Positions 1 to 7,618 of a DNA stretch of 35,686 bases are shown here, one piece after another. Position numbers and translations under genes: made by a program. The stretch lies in NCBI GenBank assembly GCA_016793045.1, contig JAEUKZ010000018.1:1-35686 (forward strand), written 5' to 3'. The notes below the pieces were generated by a model. That model saw nothing but the letters and a program-made list of their open reading frames with translations, was not told the DNA's origin and ran no database searches. Every line of letters begins with the position of its first letter. Within the stretch, counting starts at the first letter, position 1. The DNA comes from Alphaproteobacteria bacterium (GTDB lineage: Bacteria; Pseudomonadota; Alphaproteobacteria; CACIAM-22H2).

Positions 1-227
1 CGGCCCGAGAGATCGCGGAACAGCACCAGGTCTTCGCCGAGCACGCGCACGAGCTGCGGCAGGTCCCTGATCTGCGCCGTCATCGCCACCGGGTGCCAGA
101 AGCGGCGCATGTATTCCCCGCACGGCGTGCCGCGCCCGACATGCGTGAGCTCGGCATCCTCGGCCGCCGCCAGCGGCCGGTCGTAGCCGCCATAGCGCCC
201 GTCGCGGCGATCCTTGCCCGCCGTCAC
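1..227 (-). CDS. Rieske 2Fe-2S ring-hydroxylating oxygenase, N-terminal part (runs off window)
   Basis: The minus strand from 227 to the window edge encodes about 75 residues beginning VTAGKDRRDG and continuing through GTPCGEYMRRFWHPVA to LGEDLVLFRDLSG. That arrangement (G-T-P-x-G-x-x-x-R-x-F-W-x-P, then a strand ending in a 'GEDLVLFRD' turn) is the N-terminus of phthalate-4,5-dioxygenase-like Rieske oxygenase alpha subunits, just before the CxH...CxxH cluster, which lies outside the window. These enzymes use electrons from a reductase to oxygenate aromatic or N/O-alkyl substrates in the cytoplasm. The start is probably the GTG at 227-225: an in-frame TAG lies about 15 bases upstream, no ATG intervenes, and a GGGG run sits about 10 bases upstream. 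It is divergent from the LysR gene at 365, which probably regulates it. Substrate cannot be judged from this fragment. Confidence 0.8.
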   Translation of the reverse strand, partial: MTAGKDRRDGRYGGYDRPLAAAEDAELTHVGRGTPCGEYMRRFWHPVAMTAQIRDLPQLVRVLGEDLVLFRDLSG

Positions 228-253
228 GGCGCCGTGCCCCGGCTATCGGCACG

Positions 254-270
254 CATTAGAACCCCTAATG
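254..270. promoter_or_regulatory. Palindromic LysR box (CATTAG-n5-CTAATG) between Rieske gene and lysR
   Basis: CATTAG (254-259), AACCC (260-264) and CTAATG (265-270) form a perfect 6-5-6 inverted repeat in the 137-base gap between the divergent Rieske and LysR genes. It contains a T-N11-A pair (T256, A268), the classical LysR recognition pattern, and CTAAT, described as the half-site of GcvA. A further CTAAT lies at 332-336, closer to the lysR start. The regulator beside it is GcvA-like, so protein and site agree. Binding is inferred, not shown. Confidence 0.55.
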
Positions 271-364
271 ACTGGATGGGTTGCAATTGCTTCACATGCA
301 CACGGTGCCAAGTATTTTCGGCGGCTAGAAGCTAATTCCATTCATGTTAGGATGACGGAAGGTC

Positions 365-1351
365 ATGTCCGCGAATTTCCGTCATCTGCCGCCCACCGCG
401 GCCTTGCGCGCCTTCGAGGCGGCGGCGCGGCTGCGCAGCTTCACGCGCGCCGCCGACGAGCTCGGCCTCACCCAGGGCGCCGTGAGCCATCAGATCCGCG
501 CGCTCGAACAGGCGCTCGGCTGCACGCTGTTCCGCCGCGAGCAGCGCCAGTCGACGCTGACCCAGCAGGGCGAAGCGCTGGCGGGCGCGGTGCGCGACGG
601 CATGACGCGCATTGCCGATGCGCTCGCCGCCGTCCAGCGCGAGCGCAATGCCCCGACGCTGATCGTCAGCGCGCTGCCCGGCTTCGCGGTGAAGTGGCTC
701 TTTCCGCGCCTGATCCGTTTCGACCAGCGCCACCCCGACATCCAGGTGAACATCGCCACCAGCACCCATCTTGCCGACCTGCCGGGCGAGGCCGACGTCG
801 CGATCCGCTACGGCACGGGCAACTATCCCGGGATGCATGTCGAGCGCCTGATCCGCGAGGACATCTTCCCCGTCTGCAGCCCGGCCCTGCTCGCAAGCCG
901 CACGCCGCTGCGCAAGGCCGCCGATCTCGCCCATCACACCTTGCTGCACGATCACATCTATGCCGTCGGCGGCATGCCGCCGAGTTGGCAGACCTGGCTC
1001 GACGCCGCCGGCATTGCGGGCATCGATCCGTCTCGCGGCCGACGCTACGGCCAGGCGAACATGGTGATCCAGGCAGCGATCGAAGGCCTCGGCGTCGCGC
1101 TCGGCCGCACCGCGCTCGTCCACGACGACCTCGCCGCCGGCCGCCTCGTCCGCCCGTTCGGGCCGATCGTCGCGGCGGACTATTCCTACTACTTCGTCTG
1201 CGCCCGTCCGACGCTCGACGCGCCGAAGGTTGCGGCCTTTCGATCGTGGCTGCGCGCCGAGGCGGCCCTGACCGCAACCGACGCAGGCGCCGCGAAACAC
1301 CCGGCGACACGCCGGCGCCGCCGGACGCACTCATCCGCGCAAGGCGTCTGA
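365..1351 (+). CDS. LysR-family transcriptional regulator, GcvA type
   Basis: The product is 328 residues. An N-terminal winged helix-turn-helix (about residues 8-67: LPPTAALRAFEAAARLRSFT, then RAADELGLTQGAVSHQIRAL) carries the GcvA/AmpR-branch signature, followed by a linker helix and a two-lobed periplasmic-binding-like effector domain (about 93-295). The C-terminus from about 300 is basic and alanine-rich (RRRRRTHSSAQG), probably disordered. Family members bind T-N11-A palindromes and respond to a small metabolite, often one made or consumed by the divergent gene. Here that gene is a Rieske oxygenase, and a CATTAG/CTAATG palindrome lies between them, so autoregulation plus control of the oxygenase is the likely role (inference). 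The ATG at 365 is preceded by GGAAGG only 3-4 bases away. The effector is unknown. Confidence 0.9.
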   Translation: MSANFRHLPPTAALRAFEAAARLRSFTRAADELGLTQGAVSHQIRALEQALGCTLFRREQRQSTLTQQGEALAGAVRDGMTRIADALAAVQRERNAPTLIVSALPGFAVKWLFPRLIRFDQRHPDIQVNIATSTHLADLPGEADVAIRYGTGNYPGMHVERLIREDIFPVCSPALLASRTPLRKAADLAHHTLLHDHIYAVGGMPPSWQTWLDAAGIAGIDPSRGRRYGQANMVIQAAIEGLGVALGRTALVHDDLAAGRLVRPFGPIVAADYSYYFVCARPTLDAPKVAAFRSWLRAEAALTATDAGAAKHPATRRRRRTHSSAQGV

Positions 1352-1476
1352 GGCCCGGATTGCGAATAGCTCACATCCGCGGATCCCATTGTGCGCCATC
1401 GTCGACCTGACATAGACTTCACCGCCTCTCTGCGGTCCGTCGCACATCAATACATGTCGTTCCGCGGTTTCCTGCC

Positions 1477-2655
1477 ATGAGCCGGCACCATATCGTCGCC
1501 ACGGCCTTTTCGATCGCGGCAGCCGCCATATCCACGGTCACGGTCGTGGTCGTCGCATCCGAGCGCTGGCCCGGTGCCCCGATCGGGTTCGGCGCGACCA
1601 CCTCCATCACGTCGCTCGCCGATGGCCGCACGCGCGTGATGTTCCCGATCCAGATCCCGGCCAACACCGCGCACCCCAATGCCATGATCAGCCTCGCCCA
1701 CAACTGGGACTGGGGGCACGAGCGCGGCTGGGTGCGCGACGATCCGCGGTCGCCTTCGGTCGCTCTGACCATGGAAACCTGGTTTCACGGCCTGTCGGAA
1801 CTGAATTTCGACATGCTCTCGCCCGGCGAAGACGGCCCTTGGCCGGGCGGCCGCGGTATGGGTTTCGCGGCGCGTCACGACGGCACTTTCGCGACCTTGC
1901 TGGTGGGCGGCGAGCCTTACAGCCCGGGCGCCGCGGGCGTCCAACTCACGGGCGGGCACGGCACCGATCCGGTGATCGCCGTCTTCGAAACCGACCGGAC
2001 GGAGCGTGGCGAGGTCCTGCGCGTCCAACGCACCAACGGTGCGCCGAGCGTCGTCATGCGCGGTGGCCAGGGACCAGGCCTCGCCTTCGGTCTCGCGGGC
2101 CGCGATGCCGGCGACCTGCGCGAGGGCGTGATCCGCGTGGTCGGCGATGCCGGCGACAGCCCCGTGATGAACATCGCCGGCGCCGGCTCCGGCGCGACGG
2201 TCCTCAGCGTAAGAGCGAACGAAAGCGATTCCGCCCCCAATTTGCGCATCTCCTCCTCTGGTACCATCGAGTGGAGCGACGGGCAGTCCCCGTCGGACGT
2301 CGCCCTCGCACGCACGGGCCCCGGCCAGATCGGGACGCGCGGCGAACTCGCGGTCGCGGCGCTGCGCGTCGGCCGCGGCGCCGCCCTGCAGGCCGTCCAG
2401 ATCCTGCCGGCCGAAATCGCGCCGGGGGCAGTGCCGGGGCGCAGCACCAGCGAACACTTCGTCACGTTGCCTGGGCTCGCCCAGGGCGGAATGTTTTTCG
2501 TCAACGGACCGCGGCAGCCCACGGGCATCGTCGTGTCGGGCGCCAGGCCGGCAGGACCTGACCGGATCGCGATCCAGTTCGTCAACCTCGCGGACGAACC
2601 ACGCCAGCCGAGCGCCGGCGGATACTGGATCCTGGCGATCGAGGTTGCCGAATAG
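1477..2655 (+). CDS. Secreted or membrane-anchored protein of unknown function with a tail-fibre-like segment
   Basis: The product is 392 residues and I do not recognise it as a named family. Residues about 6-27 are a hydrophobic stretch (FSIAAAAISTVTVVVVA) that could be a signal peptide or anchor. The remainder is Gly/Ser/Thr-rich, predicted mostly beta, with few charged helices. Residues about 250-300 read SSSGTIEWSDGQSPSDVALA, then RTGPGQIGTRGELAVAALRV. This resembles the 'WGdg...sD..L.Rtg.g.L.t.g.l.V' element common in phage tail-fibre, hyaluronidase-like and other beta-helical surface proteins. That resemblance is from memory and weak. The C-terminus (VTLPGLAQGGMFFVNGPRQP) looks like a small beta-sandwich. 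No clear ribosome-binding site precedes the ATG at 1477. It stands alone between lysR and convergent minus-strand genes. Confidence 0.6.
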   Translation: MSRHHIVATAFSIAAAAISTVTVVVVASERWPGAPIGFGATTSITSLADGRTRVMFPIQIPANTAHPNAMISLAHNWDWGHERGWVRDDPRSPSVALTMETWFHGLSELNFDMLSPGEDGPWPGGRGMGFAARHDGTFATLLVGGEPYSPGAAGVQLTGGHGTDPVIAVFETDRTERGEVLRVQRTNGAPSVVMRGGQGPGLAFGLAGRDAGDLREGVIRVVGDAGDSPVMNIAGAGSGATVLSVRANESDSAPNLRISSSGTIEWSDGQSPSDVALARTGPGQIGTRGELAVAALRVGRGAALQAVQILPAEIAPGAVPGRSTSEHFVTLPGLAQGGMFFVNGPRQPTGIVVSGARPAGPDRIAIQFVNLADEPRQPSAGGYWILAIEVAE

Positions 2656-2712
2656 CAGGCGGAGCCCCCCGGCGCACGCCGTTCGGCGTCGCCCGCGCGG
2701 CATGAAGCGCCG

Positions 2713-3729
2713 TCAGCCCACCGCGACGGCCTGCCCGCTGGACGCAAGCAGCGCGTCGATCAGGCGATGGACGTGCAGCGCCGTGCGCCCGTTCGATCGC
2801 GGCGCGCGATTCTGATCGATCGCGTCGAGGAAATCGGCGATCAGCGCGCGGTGCGGTTCGTGCGAATAGGCCATCGGGTCCGCGCCCCCGCCGCCGCTGC
2901 CGACCGTGCCTTCCTCGATCACGCTGCCGTCCTTGAGCCAAGCCGTCAGCTTGGCGGTTTCCAGCACGGCCGACCCGTTCTCGCCGGCGAGCTCGATGCG
3001 CTCGGCATGGCCGGGATAGGCTGTGGTCGTCGCGTCGATCACGCCCATCGCGCCGCTGGCGAAGCGCACCGCGCCGGCGACCACGTCCTCGGTGTCGATC
3101 CGGCGCAGCCCCGAATTGCCGTTGAAGCCGGTGACCTGCGCCGCCGGTCCGGTCAGCGACAGGAACATGTCGAGCGTGTGGATCGCCTGGGTCAGCAGCA
3201 CCCCGCCGCCGTCGCGCGCCTTCATGCCGCGGCCGGGCTGCGCGAAATAGTCGGGGCCGCGCCACCAGCGCACCGAGGCGGAGGCGGACAGCAGCCGGCC
3301 GAGCCGGCCCTTCTCGATCAGCTCGGTCAGCCGCAGCGCTCCGGCGCGGAAACGGTGCTGGAAGCAGACGGCGAGCAGAACGCCCGCGCGCTCGCATGCC
3401 GCCACCGCCTCGACGGCGCGCTCGGTCGTCGCCTCGACGGGCTTCTCGAGCAGCACGTGCTTGCCCGCCGCCGCGCACTGCTTCGTGAGATCGAGATGGC
3501 TCCACGGCGGCGTCAAGATCGACACCGCGGTGATCGACTTGTCGGCGAGAATGGCTGCGAGGTCGCCCGTGGCCGGCAGGCCGTAATCCTGCGTGAACTT
3601 CGCGCGCCGCTCCGCACTCGGGCTGTAGCAGGCCGCGACCTCGGCACGGTCGGCGAGATCGCGCCAGGACTGGATGTGCGGCTTCACGGCCATTCCCAGG
3701 CCGATCAGCGCGACGCGACGTTTTGCCAT
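2713..3729 (-). CDS. Gfo/Idh/MocA-family NAD(P)-dependent oxidoreductase
   Basis: The product is 338 residues. The N-terminal Rossmann fold starts VALIGLGMAVKPHI (residues 6-19), a G-x-G-x-x-x-K variant of the GxGxxG loop, followed by the family hallmark LLEKPVEA with E95-K96-P97. The C-terminal alpha/beta domain holds QAIHTLDMF (H184, D187) at the substrate site. Family members oxidise or reduce sugars, cyclitols and hydroxy-acids. The start is the ATG at 3729-3727 with GGGGGA just upstream; a longer open frame continues upstream but runs antisense-phase through the next gene. It lies 58 bases downstream of the LigI-like hydrolase on the same strand, probably one transcript. LigC of the protocatechuate 4,5-cleavage pathway is also a Gfo/Idh/MocA protein, but similarity here is only at family level, so the substrate is left open. 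Confidence 0.85.
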   Translation of the reverse strand: MAKRRVALIGLGMAVKPHIQSWRDLADRAEVAACYSPSAERRAKFTQDYGLPATGDLAAILADKSITAVSILTPPWSHLDLTKQCAAAGKHVLLEKPVEATTERAVEAVAACERAGVLLAVCFQHRFRAGALRLTELIEKGRLGRLLSASASVRWWRGPDYFAQPGRGMKARDGGGVLLTQAIHTLDMFLSLTGPAAQVTGFNGNSGLRRIDTEDVVAGAVRFASGAMGVIDATTTAYPGHAERIELAGENGSAVLETAKLTAWLKDGSVIEEGTVGSGGGGADPMAYSHEPHRALIADFLDAIDQNRAPRSNGRTALHVHRLIDALLASSGQAVAVG

Positions 3730-3787
3730 GGCGGTCCCCCCGTTCCCGTTGCTGCGCGCCGCGCGACCGTGCGCGGCGTCGTGCTGC

Positions 3788-4618
3788 TCAGTCGAAGCCG
3801 TACAGCTTCGCCGGATTGTCGACAAGGATGCGCGTGCGCGCGCGCTCGTCCGGCGCCCAGTCCGCAAGCAGGTCGACCAGCGCCGCATCGTCGGGCCGCG
3901 GCACGATCCCGGGATGGGGCCAGTTGCTCGCCCACACGCAGCGCTCGGGTGCCGCACGAGCGAGCGCCCGAGCGATGCGCCCGACGTCGCGGTAACGCGG
4001 CGGTCCCTCCTTCGACGTCTCGTAGGGCGCCGACAGCTTGACCCAGGTCCGGCCGGTGTCGAGCAGCCGCAGCAGCGACGCCATCGCCGGATGGTCGGGC
4101 GCCACCGGTTCGAGGAACTTGCCGTTGTGGTCGACGACCAGTTCGCACGGCAGGCGCCGCAGCCGCGCTTCGAACTCCGGCAGCAGGCGGCCGTCGAGCT
4201 GGAGTTGGAGGTGCCAGCCGAACGGCGCGATGCGCTTGGCCATCGGCTCCAGATCGTCCCAGCCGAAGGTGCCGCCCGGCAGCATGAAGAAGCGCAAGGC
4301 GCGCGCGCCCGCATCGGTGAGGCGCCGGTATTCGGAATCGGGCTCGTCGTGGCGCAGTACGACGACGGCGCGCGCTTCGCCGGGAAACGCCGCGACGCCT
4401 TCCATCGTGCAGGTGTTGTCGAAGCCGTAGGTCGAGGGCTGCACGACGACGAGGCGCGACAGGCCGACGCGGTCGCGCATGGCGCGATAGTCCGCCGGCG
4501 TCGCCTCCGGCGGATAGAGCAGCGCCGTCGGCGCCTTCGGGAAGCGGTGATCGTAGAAGTGCATGTGGCAGTCGCACGCGCCCGGCGGTACGGCGATCGA
4601 AGGCTCGGCAACAGGCAT
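3788..4618 (-). CDS. Amidohydrolase-2 / 2-pyrone-4,6-dicarboxylate-hydrolase-like (LigI-like) lactonase
   Basis: The product is 276 residues, a TIM-barrel hydrolase of the COG3618 group. Visible motifs are the strand-1 DCHMHFYDHRFP (H18-x-H20), VVVQPSTYGFDNT, LPGGTFGWDD, VVDHNGK (H164) and near the end VWASNWPHP. This order matches LigI and related lactonases, which hydrolyse 2-pyrone-4,6-dicarboxylate or sugar/sulfo-lactones without needing a tightly bound metal. Position 232 is Asn in 'SNWPHP', where LigI-type enzymes have the catalytic Asp ('TDWPHP'); other family members do carry SNWP or SNFP, so this argues against strict LigI function. The start is the ATG at 4618-4616, with GGAAGG about 8 bases upstream. 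It is followed on the same strand by a Gfo/Idh/MocA gene, suggesting a two-step oxidation and lactone-opening module. The substrate is unknown. Confidence 0.8.
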   Translation of the reverse strand: MPVAEPSIAVPPGACDCHMHFYDHRFPKAPTALLYPPEATPADYRAMRDRVGLSRLVVVQPSTYGFDNTCTMEGVAAFPGEARAVVVLRHDEPDSEYRRLTDAGARALRFFMLPGGTFGWDDLEPMAKRIAPFGWHLQLQLDGRLLPEFEARLRRLPCELVVDHNGKFLEPVAPDHPAMASLLRLLDTGRTWVKLSAPYETSKEGPPRYRDVGRIARALARAAPERCVWASNWPHPGIVPRPDDAALVDLLADWAPDERARTRILVDNPAKLYGFD

Positions 4619-4783
4619 GGCACGCACCTTCCCAGTTCGGCGGCCGCAGCGCGCCGCGGCGTCGACGCAGCCGCTCGCCTCCGTCCGGGTGCGCACTTTC
4701 ATCCCGACGAGAATGCAGGTAAAGCCTTCAGCGATGCACTGCAACAGTTCCATTTCGCCCTGCGTCGCCGTTCGCGCCGGCAC

Positions 4784-6547
4784 ATGCTGAGCCGCGTTCT
4801 CGACCGCATCGAGGAGTCCGCCAACCGGTTCTTCGCCCGGGCCTGGCCAAGCTACGTCCTGATTGCATTGCTGCAGACGAAGATCATCTGGCGCATCTGG
4901 GACCTGCGCGACGGGACCTACGGCGACACCGCGTCCTACTTCCGGACCGCAGAGGCGTGGCGGGACGGCTTCCGCATGAACATCGTGTGGTCGCCGCTGT
5001 ACACGAGCTTCTACGGCTCGTTCCTGTGGGTCACCAGCGATCCCGTCATGGCGACGACGCTCCACCGCGTCGCGATCGTGATGCTGGCCACGATGGGCGT
5101 TCTGTTCGTGCTTCGGGCCGTGCTGCCGCCTCCGCTGGCGCTGCTCGGCGCCGTTTGGTGGGCGGTTCTGCCCATCAACTTCAACACGCTTTACGAAGTT
5201 CATCTGTTTGCGTTGCTGCCGATTCTCGCCGCCTGGGGCCTTATCCTCACAATCGACAAGCCCTGGGCGCGGGGATGCGCGATCGCCATCATCGCGGGTG
5301 CAGCGGTCCTCGTACGCAACGAATTCGGGCTCGGCGCCGCCGGGCTCGCCGTTCTGTGCCTGATCTACGAGGCACGCCACCGCCCCGCCTGCACATCGCC
5401 AAGCGGTACGGCCGCGACGTACCTCGCCGCCTACGGCCTGCCCCTGCTCGCGGCAGCCGCGCTGTGCCTGCTCGCCTACTGGCGCTCGACCGTTCGCTTC
5501 CCGCAGATCTGGTCGGCGCTCGACGCCAAGCACACGCTCAACATGTGCCAAGTCTACGCCTTCGGCTATCAGCAGCGGAACCCGACATGGACGCAGAGTC
5601 CGTGGCTCGATTGCCGCTCGCTGGCGGCCGAGGTGTTCGGCACCGGCCTGCCGAGCGCGCGCCAGATGCTGGCGGCCAATCCGGCCGCGACGATCGAACA
5701 CTATCTTTGGAACTTGAGCTTGGTCGGAAACGGGCTGCAGGTCCTGCTCTTCAATGCGATGTCCGGCCGGGTCAATCCGGACTACGCCCCGGTGCGGAGC
5801 GCCTGGTATCCGCTGGCCCTCTCCATAGCGACCTGCGCCGCGATCGTCGCGGGCGTGTGGAGCGCGCGCCGTTCATGGTGGGACGGCGCGCGCGATTGGC
5901 TGTTCGAACGGCGGCGTGCCCTCATCGCGTTCCTGCCGTTCCTCCTCATGGCCATTCCGGTCGTGCTCACACAGCGGCCGCGGCCCTCGTACTTCCCCTA
6001 CGTCTCCATCATCGCCATCACCGTCACGCTCGGCGCGCTCGGCCTGGCGAGCCATCGCTTCACCGCGGCGCGCAAGCTCGCCGCGGCCTTCGCCGTCGCG
6101 ACGGCGGCCTGCGTCCTCGTTCTCGTTCCGCCCTACTATGTCCGCAATCCGTCGGCGCGGCCGCTCGCCGCGAAGATCGAGCACATCCGGCCGCACCACG
6201 CTCTCGTTCAGACGACGCGCGGCCGCGTGGTGATCGGCGAGTTCGCAAGCGAAGTCGCGTCCTATCTTTCGATTCGCCGGCAGATTGCCGATCCGATGGG
6301 GCGGGAGCCCGAGCTGCGCGACAACGCGATTCTTGCGCAGTGGGACCGGGCGCGCCCGCTCGAGCAGTTCCTTGCGGACAATGCCGTGACGGTGTTCTAC
6401 GTCGACCCGGCCATCCTCGGCGAACTTCGCCGCGCGCCGCAGGCCCAGCGCCTGCTGGATCAGCCGGCGACCGTCGGGTGGCGCGTGCTGGGCGCCGAAG
6501 CACGCGGCAGCGGAAGCTGGATGATGCTGGCGCGCGATCCGCCGTGA
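4784..6547 (+). CDS. Polytopic membrane glycosyltransferase-like protein (GT39/ArnT-type topology)
   Basis: The product is 587 residues with about ten to twelve hydrophobic spans, the clearest near residues 22-36, 95-125, 130-160, 165-190, 210-230, 340-365, 385-405, 412-430 and 440-460. A soluble C-terminal part from about 465 follows. After the first span comes LRDGTYGDTASYFRTAEAW and WSPLYTSFYGSF. An Asp near a Tyr in the first periplasmic loop (here GDTASYF) and a W-x-P-L-Y-x-S-F-Y stretch are typical of polyprenyl-phosphate-dependent PMT/ArnT-like transferases. These act in the inner membrane on periplasmic acceptors. The acceptor is unknown and there are no neighbouring glycan genes. The ATG at 4784 was chosen because it precedes the first hydrophilic residues; its ribosome-binding site is weak. 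The frame stays open upstream, but that part lies antisense to the amidohydrolase. Confidence 0.7.
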   Translation: MLSRVLDRIEESANRFFARAWPSYVLIALLQTKIIWRIWDLRDGTYGDTASYFRTAEAWRDGFRMNIVWSPLYTSFYGSFLWVTSDPVMATTLHRVAIVMLATMGVLFVLRAVLPPPLALLGAVWWAVLPINFNTLYEVHLFALLPILAAWGLILTIDKPWARGCAIAIIAGAAVLVRNEFGLGAAGLAVLCLIYEARHRPACTSPSGTAATYLAAYGLPLLAAAALCLLAYWRSTVRFPQIWSALDAKHTLNMCQVYAFGYQQRNPTWTQSPWLDCRSLAAEVFGTGLPSARQMLAANPAATIEHYLWNLSLVGNGLQVLLFNAMSGRVNPDYAPVRSAWYPLALSIATCAAIVAGVWSARRSWWDGARDWLFERRRALIAFLPFLLMAIPVVLTQRPRPSYFPYVSIIAITVTLGALGLASHRFTAARKLAAAFAVATAACVLVLVPPYYVRNPSARPLAAKIEHIRPHHALVQTTRGRVVIGEFASEVASYLSIRRQIADPMGREPELRDNAILAQWDRARPLEQFLADNAVTVFYVDPAILGELRRAPQAQRLLDQPATVGWRVLGAEARGSGSWMMLARDPP

Positions 6548-6562
6548 GCCGGCGCGGCAGGC

Positions 6563-7543
6563 TCAACCGATCTCGACCACCACGTTCCCCATCACGCTGC
6601 CCTGCTCCACCGCTTCGTGCGCGGCGGCGATGCGCTCGAGCGGGAAGCGCGCGCCGATCGCGTGCACGAGGCGGCCCTGTGCCAGCAGGTTGCCCACGGC
6701 CGCGAGGCCGGCCGCGCGGACGTCCGGCGGCTGGTTGTAGACGATGAAGAACCGGTAGGTGATGTTCTTGAGGATCGACGGGCCGAACGGCACCGCCGGC
6801 GGACCGCCGCTGCCGTAGACCGCGACGAGACCGCCGGGCCGCAGCAGGTCGGGCAGCTTGGCGCCGTTGGCGGCGATGTCGACCTCCACGACGCGATCGA
6901 CCAGCCGCCCGCCGGTGAGGTCGCGCACGCGCGCGCCGACGTCTTCGCTGCGATAGTCGATCGTCGCGTCCGCGCCGGCGACGCGCGCGTGGACCGCCTT
7001 CTCCGCCGAGCTGACCGTCGCGATGACGGTAGCGCCCTGCAGCTTGGCGAACTGGATCGCGTAGTGGCCGACGGCGCCGGCCCCGCCCTGCACCAGGACG
7101 ATGTGGCCCGACACCCCGCCATCCATCGCGACCGCCTGCCACGCGGTCAGTGCCGGAATGCCGAGACATGCGGCCGCGGCGAAGTCGACGCCGTCGGGCA
7201 GCCGCACCGCCTGCGCGGACGGCACGGCGATGTATTCGGCCGCGGTGCCCGAGGCGCGCTGCCACTGGCCGTTCCAGATCCACACCCGCTCGCCGACGCG
7301 CGCTGCGGGCACGCCGGCACCGACCTTGTCGACCACGCCGCCGCCGTCGCTGTGCGGGATGATGCGCGGCGCGCCAAGCGGCCGCCCGGTCGTGCCGCCG
7401 CGCGTCTTCACGTCGGACGGGTTGACGCCGGAAACGTGGATGCGCACGCGCACCTCGCCGGCGCCCGGTTCCGGGGTCTCGACCGTGCCGACCGTCAGCA
7501 CCTCACGCGCCGGGCCGGTGCGTTCATAGTAGGCGGCGCGCAT
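6563..7543 (-). CDS. MDR-superfamily NADPH:quinone oxidoreductase (zinc-free alcohol dehydrogenase-like)
   Basis: The product is 326 residues. The N-terminal GroES-like domain begins MRAAYYERTGPAREVLTVG and includes VSGVNPSDVKTRGG. The nucleotide-binding domain has VLVQGGAGAVGHYAIQFAK (the AxxGxxG loop of quinone reductases), followed by ATVIATVSSAEKA. The structural-zinc cysteines and the GHE motif of true alcohol dehydrogenases are absent, so this is the quinone oxidoreductase / zeta-crystallin branch. It probably reduces quinones or conjugated carbonyls with NADPH in the cytoplasm. The start is the ATG at 7543-7541: AAGGAGG lies 6 bases upstream, an excellent ribosome-binding site that decides against the longer frame opening at 7597. 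It lies 75 bases downstream of quiC1 on the same strand, so it could be co-transcribed. Its natural substrate is not evident. Confidence 0.88.
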   Translation of the reverse strand: MRAAYYERTGPAREVLTVGTVETPEPGAGEVRVRIHVSGVNPSDVKTRGGTTGRPLGAPRIIPHSDGGGVVDKVGAGVPAARVGERVWIWNGQWQRASGTAAEYIAVPSAQAVRLPDGVDFAAAACLGIPALTAWQAVAMDGGVSGHIVLVQGGAGAVGHYAIQFAKLQGATVIATVSSAEKAVHARVAGADATIDYRSEDVGARVRDLTGGRLVDRVVEVDIAANGAKLPDLLRPGGLVAVYGSGGPPAVPFGPSILKNITYRFFIVYNQPPDVRAAGLAAVGNLLAQGRLVHAIGARFPLERIAAAHEAVEQGSVMGNVVVEIG

Positions 7544-7618
7544 CGCGGCCCTCCTTGCGGTTGCAACGGCCGCACGGTCGGCGGGTTCGGCAGGCAAGTC
7601 AAGCCGCGCCGGCCCGCA

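Noticed and set aside
214-1410. Plus-strand and minus-strand frames overlapping the first LysR gene
   Set aside because: They are Arg-rich shadow frames. Only 365-1351 has HTH and effector-domain sequence.
2713-4618. Assignment of the Gfo/Idh-amidohydrolase pair as LigC-LigI of the protocatechuate 4,5-cleavage pathway
   Set aside because: Families and order are suggestive, but the oxidoreductase lacks specific resemblance to LigC, the hydrolase has Asn for the catalytic Asp, and no LigAB dioxygenase is near.
3730-4623. Long upstream extension of the Gfo/Idh frame on the minus strand, looking like a fusion
   Set aside because: The extension is out of phase with the amidohydrolase encoded there on the same strand. 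The GGGGGA-preceded ATG at 3729 gives the normal family length.
3674-4783. N-terminal extension of the glycosyltransferase frame, giving 957 residues
   Set aside because: This part lies antisense to two well-supported minus-strand genes and is Arg/Ala-rich shadow sequence. The membrane protein begins sensibly at ATG 4784.
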